From: Streptomyces djakartensis
GTDB taxonomy: Bacteria; Actinomycetota; Actinomycetes; Streptomycetales; Streptomycetaceae
Length of the DNA stretch: 64,000 bases
Direction of reading: 5' to 3'
Assembly (NCBI RefSeq): GCF_014651075.1
Contig: NZ_BMWE01000002.1
Coordinates: 372,001-436,000, forward strand
Position 1 is the first letter of the stretch, and each line of letters opens with the position of its first letter. Below, piece by piece: positions 1 through 8,696 of this stretch. The position numbers and the translations under genes are program-made. A model generated the notes under the pieces. The model did no database searches. It saw only the letters and a program-made list of their open reading frames with translations, and was not told the DNA's origin.

Positions 1-339
1 GACGCTCTGGCCGATCACGCCCAGCGTGGTGCCCAGGTACCACTGTTCCACCAGGGCGTCCCACACCGCGCGGGGTCCGGGCAGGACGTAGTCCGGTTTG
101 ACCCCCGCGAGGTGGACCAGCTCCCAGACCGTCAGGATCAGGGCGATGGCCACCACGGGGGGCGTCACGCGCGTCAGCAGCACCTTGCCCAGCCTGGCGC
201 CGCCCTTGTGCTGTGCGCTCTGCAGAGCGTCCAGCCCGGTACTCAGCCCGTCCAGTTCGTTGCCGTCCCGCGGGGTGTTGGGCAGGAGGGTCCGGGGATC
301 CGCCGCCCTCCGGGGCCGTCTGGTGTCAGCTCCTGGCAT
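1..339 (-). CDS. ABC transporter permease, sulfonate/nitrate/taurine type (C-terminal part off window)
   Basis: Only the first 113 residues are in the window; the gene runs off the left edge. After a charged N-terminus (residues 1-48) comes a hydrophobic membrane segment (VAIALILTVWELVH), then the LPGP-x(3)-VWDAL stretch typical of the start of SsuC/TauC/NrtB-type permeases. The ATG at 339 overlaps the last 14 bases of the ATPase gene upstream, so the two are translationally coupled. As a family, such permeases form the membrane channel for organosulfur compounds or similar anions, driven by the ATPase encoded just before. The location behind cysDN supports a sulfur role, but the true substrate cannot be read from this fragment. 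Confidence 0.85.
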   Translation of the reverse strand, partial: MPGADTRRPRRAADPRTLLPNTPRDGNELDGLSTGLDALQSAQHKGGARLGKVLLTRVTPPVVAIALILTVWELVHLAGVKPDYVLPGPRAVWDALVEQWYLGTTLGVIGQSV

Positions 340-1198
340 GACGGCTGATTTCCTTGCGTAACTCTTCCGTGATTTCCTTCGACTTCTCCGCCACTGCCTC
401 GTCCTCCAGACGCCTGGGGTACGTCAGGTCGATGCGCCACTCACGGGCGATCCGGCCCGGCCGGGAGGTCAGCAGCACCACCCGGCCGCCGAGCCGCACC
501 GCCTCCCGGACGTTGTGGGTCACGAAGAGCACCGACAGGCTGCGGGCGTCCGTGCCGGGCTGGTTCCACTCCTGCCAGACCCGGATCAGCTCCTCGTGCA
601 GAAGGTCGCGGGTGATCGCGTCCAGCGCCGCGAACGGCTCGTCCATCAACAGGACTTGTGACGCCTGGGCCAGGGCGCGGGCCAGCGCGACGCGTTGGCG
701 CATGCCGCCGGACAGCTCGTGCACCCGTTTGCCGTACGCGCCGCTCAGGCGGACGAGCCCCAGCAGGCGTTCCGCCTCAAGGCGGCGCTCACGCCGCGGA
801 ACTCCTCTGAGCCTGAGCGCCAGTTCGATGTTCTTGCCGGCGGTCAGCCACGGGAACAGGGCATGTTCCTGGAACATCAGCGCGGGGCGCGGGCCCACCG
901 CCGAGACCTCCCCCGCGCTGGGTTCGTCGATCCCGGCCGCCAGGGCGAGCAGGGTGGACTTGCCGCAGCCGGAGGCACCCAGGAGACACACGAACTCGCC
1001 GGGTGCCACGGCCAGGCTGATGTCGTCGAGCACGAGCTGATCGCCGCGGGGGCGGCCGAAGGACTTGGACACCCCTCGCAGTTCAAGCGCGGGCGGGGCC
1101 GCGGGGGCGTGCGCCGGGGCCGCCCGCGGGCCCGGCGGCCTGCCGGCCGTCGCGATGGACTCGGCCGTGCGCGGGGGGTCGTACACCGGCCGGTTCAC
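326..1198 (-). CDS. ABC transporter ATP-binding protein, SsuB/TauB/NrtD type
   Basis: This 290-residue ATPase has a 45-residue Pro/Ala-rich N-terminal extension and then one full nucleotide-binding domain: Walker A GASGCGKST, Q-loop (FQEHALFPW), signature LSGGMRQRV, Walker B LLMDEPFAALD and a switch His in FVTHNVREA. The EHALFPWLT form of the Q-loop is usual in ATPases of the sulfonate/taurine/nitrate importer group. The GTG start at 1198 overlaps the cysN stop by 4 bases (GTGA). It should energise the permease encoded next. A matching lipoprotein receptor is not in this operon but lies across the divergent promoter at 11015-12127. Confidence 0.9.
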   Translation of the reverse strand: MNRPVYDPPRTAESIATAGRPPGPRAAPAHAPAAPPALELRGVSKSFGRPRGDQLVLDDISLAVAPGEFVCLLGASGCGKSTLLALAAGIDEPSAGEVSAVGPRPALMFQEHALFPWLTAGKNIELALRLRGVPRRERRLEAERLLGLVRLSGAYGKRVHELSGGMRQRVALARALAQASQVLLMDEPFAALDAITRDLLHEELIRVWQEWNQPGTDARSLSVLFVTHNVREAVRLGGRVVLLTSRPGRIAREWRIDLTYPRRLEDEAVAEKSKEITEELRKEISRHARS

Positions 1199-2514
1199 AG
1201 GCCTCCCTCGCAGCCGTCCGTGAACGCGGCGCCCGCCATGCCCGCGGCCAGTGTGGCCCCGTCGGCCGGATCGATCAGCAGGAAGGATCCGGTGCGGCGC
1301 GAGTGCGCGTATCCGTCCATGGCCAGCGGCTCGGAGGTGTGCAGCACGATCGTCGCGAGGTCGTTGGCGGTCAGGGAATCCGGCCGGGGACGGCGCGCCA
1401 GACCGTGTCCGGTGTCGATCCGGTAGGGGAGGTCCTTGACGACCGCCTTGACCGTGCGCGTGGTGTGCTTGAGCAGCACGTGGGCCCCCACGACGAGGGG
1501 CCTCTCATGCAGGTGGCAGACCGTCGCCTCGACACGCCGCGTGAGTTCGGGGGCGCCGGCGGTCGGCACGACCAGGTCACCGCGGGCGACGTCCAGGGCG
1601 TCGTCGAACAGGACGGTCACGGACTCAGGGGCCGAGGCGCTCGGGACGGGGACACCCAGGGCGTCGATGGCCGCGATGGTCGTCACCTGGCCGGAGGGCA
1701 GCACGGTGACGGACTCTCCGACGTGGAAGCTGCCGGCGGCGATCTGGCCCGCGTATCCGCGGTAGTCGGGGTGCTCGGCGGTCTGCGGCCGGATCACGTA
1801 CTGCACCGGGAGGCGCGCGTCGCCGGACAGGTCGCGGCTCACCGGGACGCTTTCCAGGTGTTCGAGGACGGTGGGGCCGCCGTACCAGTCCATGTTCGCG
1901 GACGGCTCGACGACGTTGTCCCCGGCCAGCGCCGAGATCGGGATCGCGGTGATCTCCGGGACGCCCAGTTCGGTCGCGTACGCGGTCAGCTCCACCGCGA
2001 TCCGCGCGAACACCGCCTCCTCGTAACCGGCGAGGTCCATCTTGTTCACCGCGAGCACCACGTGCGGCACCCGCAGCAGAGCGGCGATGGCGACATGGCG
2101 GCGGGTCTGCTCCACCACCCCCTTGCGGGCGTCGACGAGGACGACGGCCAGGTCGGCTGTGGAGGTGCCGGTGACCATGTTCCGGGTGTACTGCTCGTGG
2201 CCCGGGGAGTCGGCCAGGACGAACCGGCGCCGCGCGGTGGCGAAGTAGCGGTGCGCCACGTCGATGGTGATGCCCTGCTCGCGCTCGGCGCGCAGACCGT
2301 CGGTCAGCAGTGCGAGGTCCGGGGTGTCCCGGCCGCGGTTGCGGGATGCCTGCTCGACGGCCTCCAGCTGGTCGGCCAGCACACTCTTCGAGTCGTACAG
2401 AAGCCGTCCCACCAGCGTGGACTTGCCGTCGTCGACGGAGCCCGCGGTGGCGAAGCGCAGCAGGGTGGTGGCGCCCGCCGGCCCCTCGGCGGTCTGCTCG
2501 GTGGTCGTCCTCAT
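1195..2514 (-). CDS. cysN: Sulfate adenylyltransferase subunit 1 (GTPase subunit)
   Basis: CysN is the regulatory GTPase of ATP sulfurylase. GTP hydrolysis drives CysD to form adenosine 5'-phosphosulfate (APS) from ATP and sulfate. The 439-residue protein shows all EF-Tu-like GTPase motifs near its N-terminus: G1 GSVDDGKST, switch region ITIDVAHRYF, G3 DSPGHEQY and G4 NKMD, followed by EF-Tu-like beta-barrel domains. There is no C-terminal APS kinase fusion, in keeping with a separate cysC. I chose the ATG at 2514 because it lies 2 bases after the cysD stop and begins the conserved protein; the open frame further upstream is only non-coding read-through of cysD. The 3' end overlaps the ABC ATPase gene. 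Confidence 0.97.
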   Translation of the reverse strand: MRTTTEQTAEGPAGATTLLRFATAGSVDDGKSTLVGRLLYDSKSVLADQLEAVEQASRNRGRDTPDLALLTDGLRAEREQGITIDVAHRYFATARRRFVLADSPGHEQYTRNMVTGTSTADLAVVLVDARKGVVEQTRRHVAIAALLRVPHVVLAVNKMDLAGYEEAVFARIAVELTAYATELGVPEITAIPISALAGDNVVEPSANMDWYGGPTVLEHLESVPVSRDLSGDARLPVQYVIRPQTAEHPDYRGYAGQIAAGSFHVGESVTVLPSGQVTTIAAIDALGVPVPSASAPESVTVLFDDALDVARGDLVVPTAGAPELTRRVEATVCHLHERPLVVGAHVLLKHTTRTVKAVVKDLPYRIDTGHGLARRPRPDSLTANDLATIVLHTSEPLAMDGYAHSRRTGSFLLIDPADGATLAAGMAGAAFTDGCEGGL

Positions 2515-2516
2515 CC

Positions 2517-3452
2517 CTAGAAGTACCCTTCGCGCTTGCGGTCTTCCATCGCCGCTTCGGAGAGCTTGTCGTCGGCGCGCGTGGCGCCCCGCTCGGTCAG
2601 CCGGGTCGCGGCGATCTCCGTGATGACCTGCTCGACGGTCCTGGCGTCCGAGTCCACCGCGCCGGTGCAGGACATGTCCCCGACCGTCCGGTAACGGACC
2701 AGGCGTTTCTCCACCGGTTCGGACGCGGTGGGTCCGCCCCACTCCCCCGCTGTCAGCCACATCGCGGAGCGCCGGAACACCTCCCGTTCGTGGGCGAAGT
2801 AGATCTCCGGCAGCTCGATCCGTTCGCGCTGGACGTACTGCCACACATCGAGTTCGGTCCAGTTGGACAGCGGGAAGACCCGCACGTGCTCGCCCGGAGC
2901 GTGGCGGCCGTTGTAGAGCTGCCAGAGCTCGGGGCGCTGCCGGCGCGGATCCCACTGCGAGAACTCGTCCCGCAGGGAGAACACCCGTTCCTTGGCCCGC
3001 GCCTTCTCCTCGTCCCGCCGTGCGCCGCCGAGCACCGCGTCGAAGCGGTGCTGCCGGATGGCCTCGGTCAGCGGGAGGGTCTGGAGCGGGTTGCGGGTGC
3101 CGTCGGGGCGCTCGCGCAGGACTCCGCGGTCGATGTAGTCCTGCACGTCGGCCACGAGCAGCCGCAGCCCGTACCGGGCCACCGTCCGGTCCCGGTAGGC
3201 GATCACCTCCGGGAAGTTGTGCCCGGTGTCCACGTGCAGCAGCGGGAACGGGACCGGCGCCGGGGCGAACGCCTTCCGCGCCAGGTGCAGCATGACGATG
3301 GAGTCCTTGCCTCCGGAGAACAGCAGCACCGGGTTCTCCAGCTCACCCGCCACCTCACGGATGATGTGCACCGCCTCCGACTCCAGCGAGTCCAGGTGGC
3401 TCCAGATCCGCGACACCGGCATGTGCGACTGCGCTGCGGTCGCCCCCGTCAC
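2517..3452 (-). CDS. cysD: Sulfate adenylyltransferase subunit 2
   Basis: CysD is the catalytic subunit of ATP sulfurylase and joins sulfate to the AMP moiety of ATP. The 311-residue protein carries the PP-loop signature LLFSGGKDSIVML near residue 50, a conserved LPLTEAIRQHRFDAVLGGARRD region and FPLSNWTELDVWQY, all typical of CysD. Length is normal for the family. The GTG start at 3452 overlaps the cysC stop in a GTGA junction; the longer open frame upstream is the shadow of cysC. Within this operon it supplies APS to CysC and so PAPS to the sulfotransferase encoded at the operon head. Confidence 0.97.
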   Translation of the reverse strand: MTGATAAQSHMPVSRIWSHLDSLESEAVHIIREVAGELENPVLLFSGGKDSIVMLHLARKAFAPAPVPFPLLHVDTGHNFPEVIAYRDRTVARYGLRLLVADVQDYIDRGVLRERPDGTRNPLQTLPLTEAIRQHRFDAVLGGARRDEEKARAKERVFSLRDEFSQWDPRRQRPELWQLYNGRHAPGEHVRVFPLSNWTELDVWQYVQRERIELPEIYFAHEREVFRRSAMWLTAGEWGGPTASEPVEKRLVRYRTVGDMSCTGAVDSDARTVEQVITEIAATRLTERGATRADDKLSEAAMEDRKREGYF

Positions 3453-3997
3453 AACAACCCCCTCACGATCAGCAAAGCGTGCAGCATCACGGCGGACTCC
3501 TGCACGGTCTGGTTCTGGGTCTCGATGCGCAGGTCCGGGGACTCGGGCACCTCGTAGGGGTCGTCCACCCCTGTCAGACCGGTCAGTTCGCCTGCGGCCT
3601 GCTTGGCGTACAGCCCCTTCACATCGCGTTTCGCGCACACCTCCACGGGCGTGGCGACGTGAACCTCCAGGTACGGGGTCCCGCTCTGTTCGTGGCGCTT
3701 GCGCACGGCCTCACGGCTGTCCCGGTACGGGGCGATCACCGGGACCAGGGCGATGATCCGGTTCCGGGCGAGGATCTCGGCGACCAGCCCGATGCGCTGC
3801 ACGTTCGTGTAGCGGTCCTCGCGGCTGAAGCCGAGGCCGGCCGAGAGGAACGAGCGGATCACGTCACCGTCGAGCACCTCGACGCGGTGTCCGTCGCCGC
3901 GTAGCCGTTCGGCGAGCGCGGCGGCGATGGTGGTCTTGCCGGAGCTCGGCAGTCCGGTCAGCCAGACGGTACAACCCTGGTGTAAGACGGCCGTCAT
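3449..3997 (-). CDS. cysC: Adenylylsulfate (APS) kinase
   Basis: This 182-residue APS kinase phosphorylates APS to 3'-phosphoadenosine 5'-phosphosulfate (PAPS). Visible motifs are the Walker A loop GLPSSGKTT, DGDVIR, FSREDRYTNVQRIG, PVIAPYRDSREAVR and the lid region KGLYAKQAAGEL. The length is right for a stand-alone bacterial CysC. The ATG at 3997 overlaps the cysQ stop as ATGA, and the stop overlaps the cysD GTG, so cysQ-cysC-cysD form a coupled chain. With no PAPS reductase in the operon, the likely consumer of its product is the sulfotransferase at 8697-9695. Confidence 0.97.
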   Translation of the reverse strand: MTAVLHQGCTVWLTGLPSSGKTTIAAALAERLRGDGHRVEVLDGDVIRSFLSAGLGFSREDRYTNVQRIGLVAEILARNRIIALVPVIAPYRDSREAVRKRHEQSGTPYLEVHVATPVEVCAKRDVKGLYAKQAAGELTGLTGVDDPYEVPESPDLRIETQNQTVQESAVMLHALLIVRGLL

Positions 3998-4812
3998 ACG
4001 CCCGCGCCCTCCTCGGCGACCGGCCAGTCGGGGCAGACCCGGGCGAACGCCGCCCGGAACGGCTCGTGCAGCTCCGGTGCGCAGACGGCCAGGTCGGGCA
4101 GCATCGGATCGGCCCGGTTGTAGCGCGGCACACTGCCGTCGAGCCTGAGTACGGTGCAGCCGTAGTGGGCGGCGACGGCCGCGGGTGCCGCCGAGTCCCA
4201 CTCGTACTGGCCGCCGGCGTGCACGTAGAGATCCGCCTCGCCGAGCACGACGGACGCGGTCTTGGCCCCGGCCGAACCCTGGGGTACGAGGTCGGCGCCC
4301 AGTTCCTCGGCCAGACGGGTGACGAACTCCGGCGGCCGGGTGCGGCTGACCAGCATCCGCGGACGCCGCCGGACGGCCGCCCGGGGCGGCACCGGATCGT
4401 CGGTGCACAGGACGGTGCCGCGTGCGGGCAGCGCGACGGCTCCCGCCCTCAGCCGGCCCTCCTCCCACAGGGCCACGTGCACGGCCCAGTCCTCGCGGTG
4501 AGGCTCGGCGAACTCGCGGGTGCCGTCGAGCGGATCGATGATCCAGACCCGGCGCGCGCTCAGCCGGCCCCGGTCGTCGGCCGCCTCCTCCGACAGGACC
4601 GCATCGTACGGCCGGTGCCGCTTGAGCAAGTCGGCGAGGACCGACTGGGCACCACGGTCGCCGGCGGCCTTCAGTTCGCGCGGGTCGGTGTCCGGCGCCG
4701 CCGCTGCTCTGATCTCCATGAGCCGCGCGCCCGCCTCCTCCGCGCAGGCCCGCGCGAAGGCGTGGTCGTCCTGGTGCGCCTCACCCGTGTCGTGTGTGTC
4801 AGTGGAACTCAT
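3994..4812 (-). CDS. cysQ: 3'(2'),5'-bisphosphate nucleotidase
   Basis: CysQ belongs to the inositol-monophosphatase fold and hydrolyses PAP (adenosine 3',5'-bisphosphate) to AMP. The 272-residue protein has the metal-binding motifs [21 protein letters not shown] and, near the C-terminus, [18 protein letters not shown] is the product inhibitor left by sulfotransferases and PAPS reductases, so a dedicated CysQ beside CysCDN fits a sulfation pathway well. The ATG at 4812 overlaps the end of the amino-acid ABC ATPase gene by 14 bases, and its TGA overlaps the cysC start. Assignment to PAP rather than inositol phosphate rests on context and the SEEAADD form of the motif. Confidence 0.9.
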   Translation of the reverse strand: MSSTDTHDTGEAHQDDHAFARACAEEAGARLMEIRAAAAPDTDPRELKAAGDRGAQSVLADLLKRHRPYDAVLSEEAADDRGRLSARRVWIIDPLDGTREFAEPHREDWAVHVALWEEGRLRAGAVALPARGTVLCTDDPVPPRAAVRRRPRMLVSRTRPPEFVTRLAEELGADLVPQGSAGAKTASVVLGEADLYVHAGGQYEWDSAAPAAVAAHYGCTVLRLDGSVPRYNRADPMLPDLAVCAPELHEPFRAAFARVCPDWPVAEEGAGV

Positions 4813-5605
4813 GTGTTCTCCCCGTGCTGGTCGAGCCCGGCCCCGGTTCAGCAGAACCCTGCGGCCCGAGAACCCGTTGGAGGAAGGTGCGGGTGCGTTC
4901 CTGGCGGGGATCGTCGATGACCTGCGACGGCAGGCCCTCCTCGACGATCACTCCGGCGTCCATGAAGACGACGCGGTCGGCCACGTCCCGCGCGAAAGCC
5001 ATCTCGTGCGTGACGACGAGCATCGTCATGCCGTCCAGAGCGAGGTCGCGCATGACGGTGAGTACCTCGCCGACGAGTTCGGGATCGAGGGCGGAGGTCG
5101 GCTCGTCGAAGAGCATCACGCTGGGGTTCATCGCCAGCGCCCGGGCGATGGCGACGCGCTGCTGCTGCCCGCCGGACAGCTGCGCCGGGTAGGCGTCGGC
5201 CTTCTCCGCGACGCCGACGCGGGCCAGGCAGTCACGCCCCACACGCTCCGCCTCGGCTCGGTCCCTCTTCAGGACACGCCGCTGGGCGATGGTCACGTTT
5301 CCCAGCACCGTCAGGTGAGGGAAGAGGTGGAACATCTGGAACACCATGCCCATCCGCCGCCGGGCCGCGTCCAGGTCGGTGTCGGGGTGGTTCATGCGGA
5401 CACCGTCGACCGTGACGACGCCCGAGGTGGGCTCCTCGAGCATGTTCACACAGCGCAGCAGCGTGGACTTGCCGGACCCGGAGGGGCCGATGACGCACAC
5501 GACCTCGCCCGGCGCGATGCGCAGGTCGACTCCCTTGATGACGTCGAGCCCTCCGTACGACTTGTGCAGTGCGACCACTTCGACGGCTGGTTGAGCCGTG
5601 GCCAT
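4799..5605 (-). CDS. Polar amino acid ABC transporter ATP-binding protein
   Basis: This 268-residue ATPase is of the GlnQ/HisP/TcyC class. It has Walker [10 protein letters not shown], a Q-loop in [16 protein letters not shown], signature LSGGQQQRV, Walker [15 protein letters not shown] and switch His VTHEMAF. The [11 protein letters not shown] phrase is characteristic of polar-amino-acid uptake ATPases. It follows the permease stop by 3 bases and overlaps the cysQ start by 14 bases. With the permease and binding lipoprotein upstream it makes one complete importer inside the PAPS operon. The substrate is probably an amino acid or amino-acid-like molecule; cystine is possible but not shown. 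Confidence 0.93.
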   Translation of the reverse strand: MATAQPAVEVVALHKSYGGLDVIKGVDLRIAPGEVVCVIGPSGSGKSTLLRCVNMLEEPTSGVVTVDGVRMNHPDTDLDAARRRMGMVFQMFHLFPHLTVLGNVTIAQRRVLKRDRAEAERVGRDCLARVGVAEKADAYPAQLSGGQQQRVAIARALAMNPSVMLFDEPTSALDPELVGEVLTVMRDLALDGMTMLVVTHEMAFARDVADRVVFMDAGVIVEEGLPSQVIDDPRQERTRTFLQRVLGPQGSAEPGPGSTSTGRTHEFH

Positions 5606-5608
5606 GCG

Positions 5609-6463
5609 TCAGCCCCTTTCGGCGCGGCGGCTCTCCAGCCGGCGCACCAGGATCCCGAGCGGGACGGTGATGAGGAGGTAGCCGAGACCGGCCACCACGA
5701 GCGGGGTGGAATCGGCCTGGTCGGCCGCCACGTCGGAACCGAACTTGGCGAGTTCGGTGGTGGCCGCCGTGACCCCCAGGACGAACGCCAACGAGGAGTC
5801 CTTGAAGAGCAGGACGAGTTCGTTGGTCAGAGGCGGCACGACGATGCGCAGGGCCTGCGGCACCACGATCGAGAACATCGCCCGGGTGTGCGACATGCCC
5901 AGGCAACGGGCGCTCTCCATCTGCCCCTTGGGCACGGCCTGGATGCCGGCCCGGAAGGTCTCGGCCATGTACGCCGCCGAGACCAGGCCCAGTGCCAGCG
6001 CCACCTGCCCGTAGATGTCCCCGGGCAGCGCGAATCCGGGGAAGGCGACCGGGATCCCGAAGCCGATGATCAGGAAGATCACCAGCGCCGGCAGTCCCCG
6101 GAAGATCTCGATGTAGAGCAGGGCCGTCCAGCGGTGCAGCGGTACGGACGACAGGCGCATCAGGGCCAGCACGAGCCCGAGCAGGAAGCCGAGGACGTAC
6201 CCGGAGAGCGTGTAGAGGACGGTGTTGCGCAGCGCCACCGTGAGCAGTTCGGGGAAGGTCTCGCGGGCGACGCCCAGGTCGAGGAAGTGCTCCTGGACGG
6301 CGGCCCAGTCGACCTGGAGCCCCACCGCGGCGACGACGATCACGAACACCGCGTACTGCACGGTCAGGCTGATGCGTCGACGGCGGCGCGGGCTGGAACC
6401 GGCTGTCGCGGAGGGTGCGGGAGCGGGGTCGAGGGGCAGGGGAGCTGCGGACGTCTTGGCCAT
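5609..6463 (-). CDS. Polar amino acid ABC transporter permease
   Basis: The 284-residue protein starts with a Pro/Ala-rich cytoplasmic stretch (about 40 residues), then a membrane helix (YAVFVIVVAAVGL), a periplasmic segment and the His/Glu/Gln/Arg permease core with LRNTVLYTLSGYVLGFLLGL, EIFRGLPALVIFLII and AYMAETFRAGIQAVPKGQ. The last is the EAA loop contacting the ATPase. The ATG at 6463 is preferred over one at 6502 because it has a GAGGGAG ribosome-binding sequence and lies just after the receptor stop (7-base gap), while the longer form would overlap the receptor gene by 32 bases. It forms the translocation channel of the importer. Confidence 0.93.
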   Translation of the reverse strand: MAKTSAAPLPLDPAPAPSATAGSSPRRRRRISLTVQYAVFVIVVAAVGLQVDWAAVQEHFLDLGVARETFPELLTVALRNTVLYTLSGYVLGFLLGLVLALMRLSSVPLHRWTALLYIEIFRGLPALVIFLIIGFGIPVAFPGFALPGDIYGQVALALGLVSAAYMAETFRAGIQAVPKGQMESARCLGMSHTRAMFSIVVPQALRIVVPPLTNELVLLFKDSSLAFVLGVTAATTELAKFGSDVAADQADSTPLVVAGLGYLLITVPLGILVRRLESRRAERG

Positions 6464-6470
6464 GGCTCCC

Positions 6471-7313
6471 TCAGGAAGTCGCGCTCTGCTCGGGTGGGAC
6501 ACCGAGCCACTTCTGGTGGAGCTGGGCGTAGCTGCCGTCCTGCTTCGCCTCGGCGATCACCTCGTTGATCACCTTGAGCAGGTGCTCACTGCCCTTCTTC
6601 TTCACGACGAAGCCGTAGTGCGCTCCGGTGCTGATGGGCTGTCCGGCGGCGAACTTCCCGGCCAGTTCGGGCTTCTTGAGCCAGCTGGTGACCACGGGGA
6701 GATCCTGCACGATGACGTCGACGCTCCCCGAGCGCAGAGCGGTGAGCTGCTTGCCGGAGTCCTTGTACTCCTGAGGCTCGATGCCCTTGTCCACCGCGGC
6801 CTTCATGCTCGTGGTGCCGGTCAGCACGCCGACGCGAAGTCTGCCGGACCTGGCCTCGTCGAGCGTGGCCACCGGTTTGCCCTTGGGGCTCATCAGGCTG
6901 AGCGCCTCGTCGAAGTACGAGTCCGAGAAGGCGACGTTCTTCTTGCGCTCCTCGGTGATCGTGATGCCGGCCGCGGCGACGTCGCACCTGCCGGAGTTGA
7001 GGGCCGCGCCGCTCCGGATCGGGTCGAAGTCGATGTCGACGATCTCCTGCTTCACCCCGAGCCGCCGGGCCACCTTGTCCATGAGTGCGATGTCGAAGCC
7101 GACGACCTTGCCGTTGCGGGAGAAGGAGAACGGCTCGTAGGGCACGTTGGTGCAGACCACCAGCTTCCCGGACTTCACAAGCGTGACGTTCTTGACCAGC
7201 GGTGAAGCGGCCTTCTCGGTGGCCGCGTCACCGCAGGAGGCGGTGAGGAGGGCCACCGGCAGCATCGCGCCGACGACGGCCCGGCGGCGTCTGGCGTGTG
7301 GCGACGCCGTCAC
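6471..7313 (-). CDS. Amino acid ABC transporter substrate-binding lipoprotein
   Basis: This 280-residue receptor begins with a basic region and a lipoprotein signal ending in the lipobox LTAS-C near residue 27, so it should be anchored to the outer face of the membrane. The mature part is a family 3 solute-binding protein: GKLVVCTNVPYEPFSF, GFDIALMDKVARRLG, RCDVAAAGITITEER and a C-terminal LHQKWLG. It probably delivers a polar amino acid to the adjacent permease and ATPase. The GTG start at 7313 overlaps the ATP-grasp stop (GTGA), which ties import to the ligase gene. Family 3 proteins also bind cystine, opines and ectoine, so the ligand is open. Confidence 0.92.
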   Translation of the reverse strand: MTASPHARRRRAVVGAMLPVALLTASCGDAATEKAASPLVKNVTLVKSGKLVVCTNVPYEPFSFSRNGKVVGFDIALMDKVARRLGVKQEIVDIDFDPIRSGAALNSGRCDVAAAGITITEERKKNVAFSDSYFDEALSLMSPKGKPVATLDEARSGRLRVGVLTGTTSMKAAVDKGIEPQEYKDSGKQLTALRSGSVDVIVQDLPVVTSWLKKPELAGKFAAGQPISTGAHYGFVVKKKGSEHLLKVINEVIAEAKQDGSYAQLHQKWLGVPPEQSATS

Positions 7314-8626
7314 CGGGTCTTCTGCCCTTGCGTCTCGTCGGCGTCGACGACTTCCACGTCGAGCTTCTCCGCGAGGGCGCGGGCCACGTCGTGGACGACG
7401 GCCGGGTCCTGGCCGGGCTGCCAGGGGTGCCACACGGACAGCAGGCCGGTGAAGTCGAAGCCCTTCTCGCCGGAGACCACGTCCGTGCCGGGCTTGGCCA
7501 CGGGGAAGTAGGTGCGGAAGTACGGCGAGTGCATGGCCTCGCCCACGCTGTTGCGCACGACCCGCCCGTTGCGGTAGACGACCTTGGCGCACACGGTCAT
7601 CCGGGGCGGCTGCTTCTGGTTCTCCTGGGCGAGGATGTCCTCGACGCTCTCGCCGCACGCCGCGCGCAGGAACATGCGCACGAAGTCGATGGCGTACACG
7701 TCCTTGATGTGCCGGTAGACGTGGCCACCGGAGACGCGGATCGAGAACTCGACGACCCGGTAGCGGCCTTCGGCGTCCTGCCGCATCTCGGCGTTGAACA
7801 GGCCGTGCTTCACGCCGAGTGCACGGGTGATGCTCGCGGCGATGCCGGCGACCTCGTCCTCGTGCTCCGGGGTCTTGAACGGCAGTGTGTACAGGTCCTC
7901 TTCGAAGTGCGGGCCGGTCGAGTGCTTCTTGTTGTGGACGCCGCCGAGGACGAACTGCCCGTCGAGTACGACGCCGTCGAGGGTGATCTCCTCGCCCGGC
8001 AGGTACTCCTCGAGGACCGCCCAGGACTCCGGGGCGCCGGAGAAGTAGAAGTTGCGGCCGCTTTCGATGTAGCCCTGGATCACCTTGAGGGAGGCCCTCA
8101 ACCGGTTCACGTCGCTGACCAGTTCCACGCAGTCGCTGGCGGCGGCCCGGGTCGGCTTCACCATGAGCGGCAGCCCTCGGTCGGTGGCTGCCTCCACGGC
8201 CGACTCGATGTCGGTGACCGGGTGGAACCAGACCGACGGGATGCCGTGCTCGGCCAGGAACGTCCGCTGCCGGAGCTTGTCGCGGCAGATGCGGGCGGCC
8301 TCGGGGATCGCCCAGTCGAGGCCGAGCTCCGCGTTGGCCTCCTCGACGATCTCGATGTCCGGCTCGATGAAGGTGATGACAGCGGAGGCGCCGCGTTCCC
8401 GGGCGGTCTCGACGGCGGCCTTCACGAAGTCACGCTGGTCGGAGTCGTGCGGGAGCCGGCGTACTGAGGCGAAGCGGGGATCGTTCGCCCAGGGCTCCGT
8501 GTCGACGGTGAGGAGGTGGGTCCGTATGTCCAGGTCGAGCATGGTCTGCACGTGGTCCGGAGACGTGCTCAGCCCGCGTCTCATCACGAGCACGAGGGTG
8601 CGGGTCCGGCTGGTGACCTCTGTCAT
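7310..8626 (-). CDS. ATP-grasp domain ligase
   Basis: This 438-residue protein has an N-terminal Rossmann-like pre-ATP-grasp domain (residues 1-110, including VITFIEPDIEIVEEANAELG) followed by an ATP-grasp fold: KLRQRTFLAEHGIPSV, GLPLMVKPTRAAASDCVELV, EEYLPGEEITLDGVV and the metal-binding region around NAEMRQDAEGRYRVVEFSIR. It resembles carboxylate-amine ligases of the L-amino-acid ligase type, which join two small molecules through an acyl phosphate. In the usual E-x-N-x-R metal motif the Asn is replaced by Ser (EFSIR). I chose the ATG at 8626, with AAGGAG 12 bases upstream; the open frame before it is out-of-character shadow sequence. Substrates are unknown. Confidence 0.85.
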   Translation of the reverse strand: MTEVTSRTRTLVLVMRRGLSTSPDHVQTMLDLDIRTHLLTVDTEPWANDPRFASVRRLPHDSDQRDFVKAAVETARERGASAVITFIEPDIEIVEEANAELGLDWAIPEAARICRDKLRQRTFLAEHGIPSVWFHPVTDIESAVEAATDRGLPLMVKPTRAAASDCVELVSDVNRLRASLKVIQGYIESGRNFYFSGAPESWAVLEEYLPGEEITLDGVVLDGQFVLGGVHNKKHSTGPHFEEDLYTLPFKTPEHEDEVAGIAASITRALGVKHGLFNAEMRQDAEGRYRVVEFSIRVSGGHVYRHIKDVYAIDFVRMFLRAACGESVEDILAQENQKQPPRMTVCAKVVYRNGRVVRNSVGEAMHSPYFRTYFPVAKPGTDVVSGEKGFDFTGLLSVWHPWQPGQDPAVVHDVARALAEKLDVEVVDADETQGQKTR

Positions 8627-8696
8627 GCGGTTTCGGAGCTCCTTGGTTCGGCGTGCGAGGGAACAAGGTCCGCGGGCGACGGCCCAGGGCGGGGGT

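Noticed and set aside
3449..4468. N-terminally extended CysC starting at 4468
   Set aside because: The extension is read out of the cysQ gene in another frame; the ATG at 3997 with ATGA overlap is the natural start.
4520..6568. 682-residue plus-strand ORF over cysQ and the ABC importer genes
   Set aside because: It is antisense to four well-supported genes and shows no known domain.
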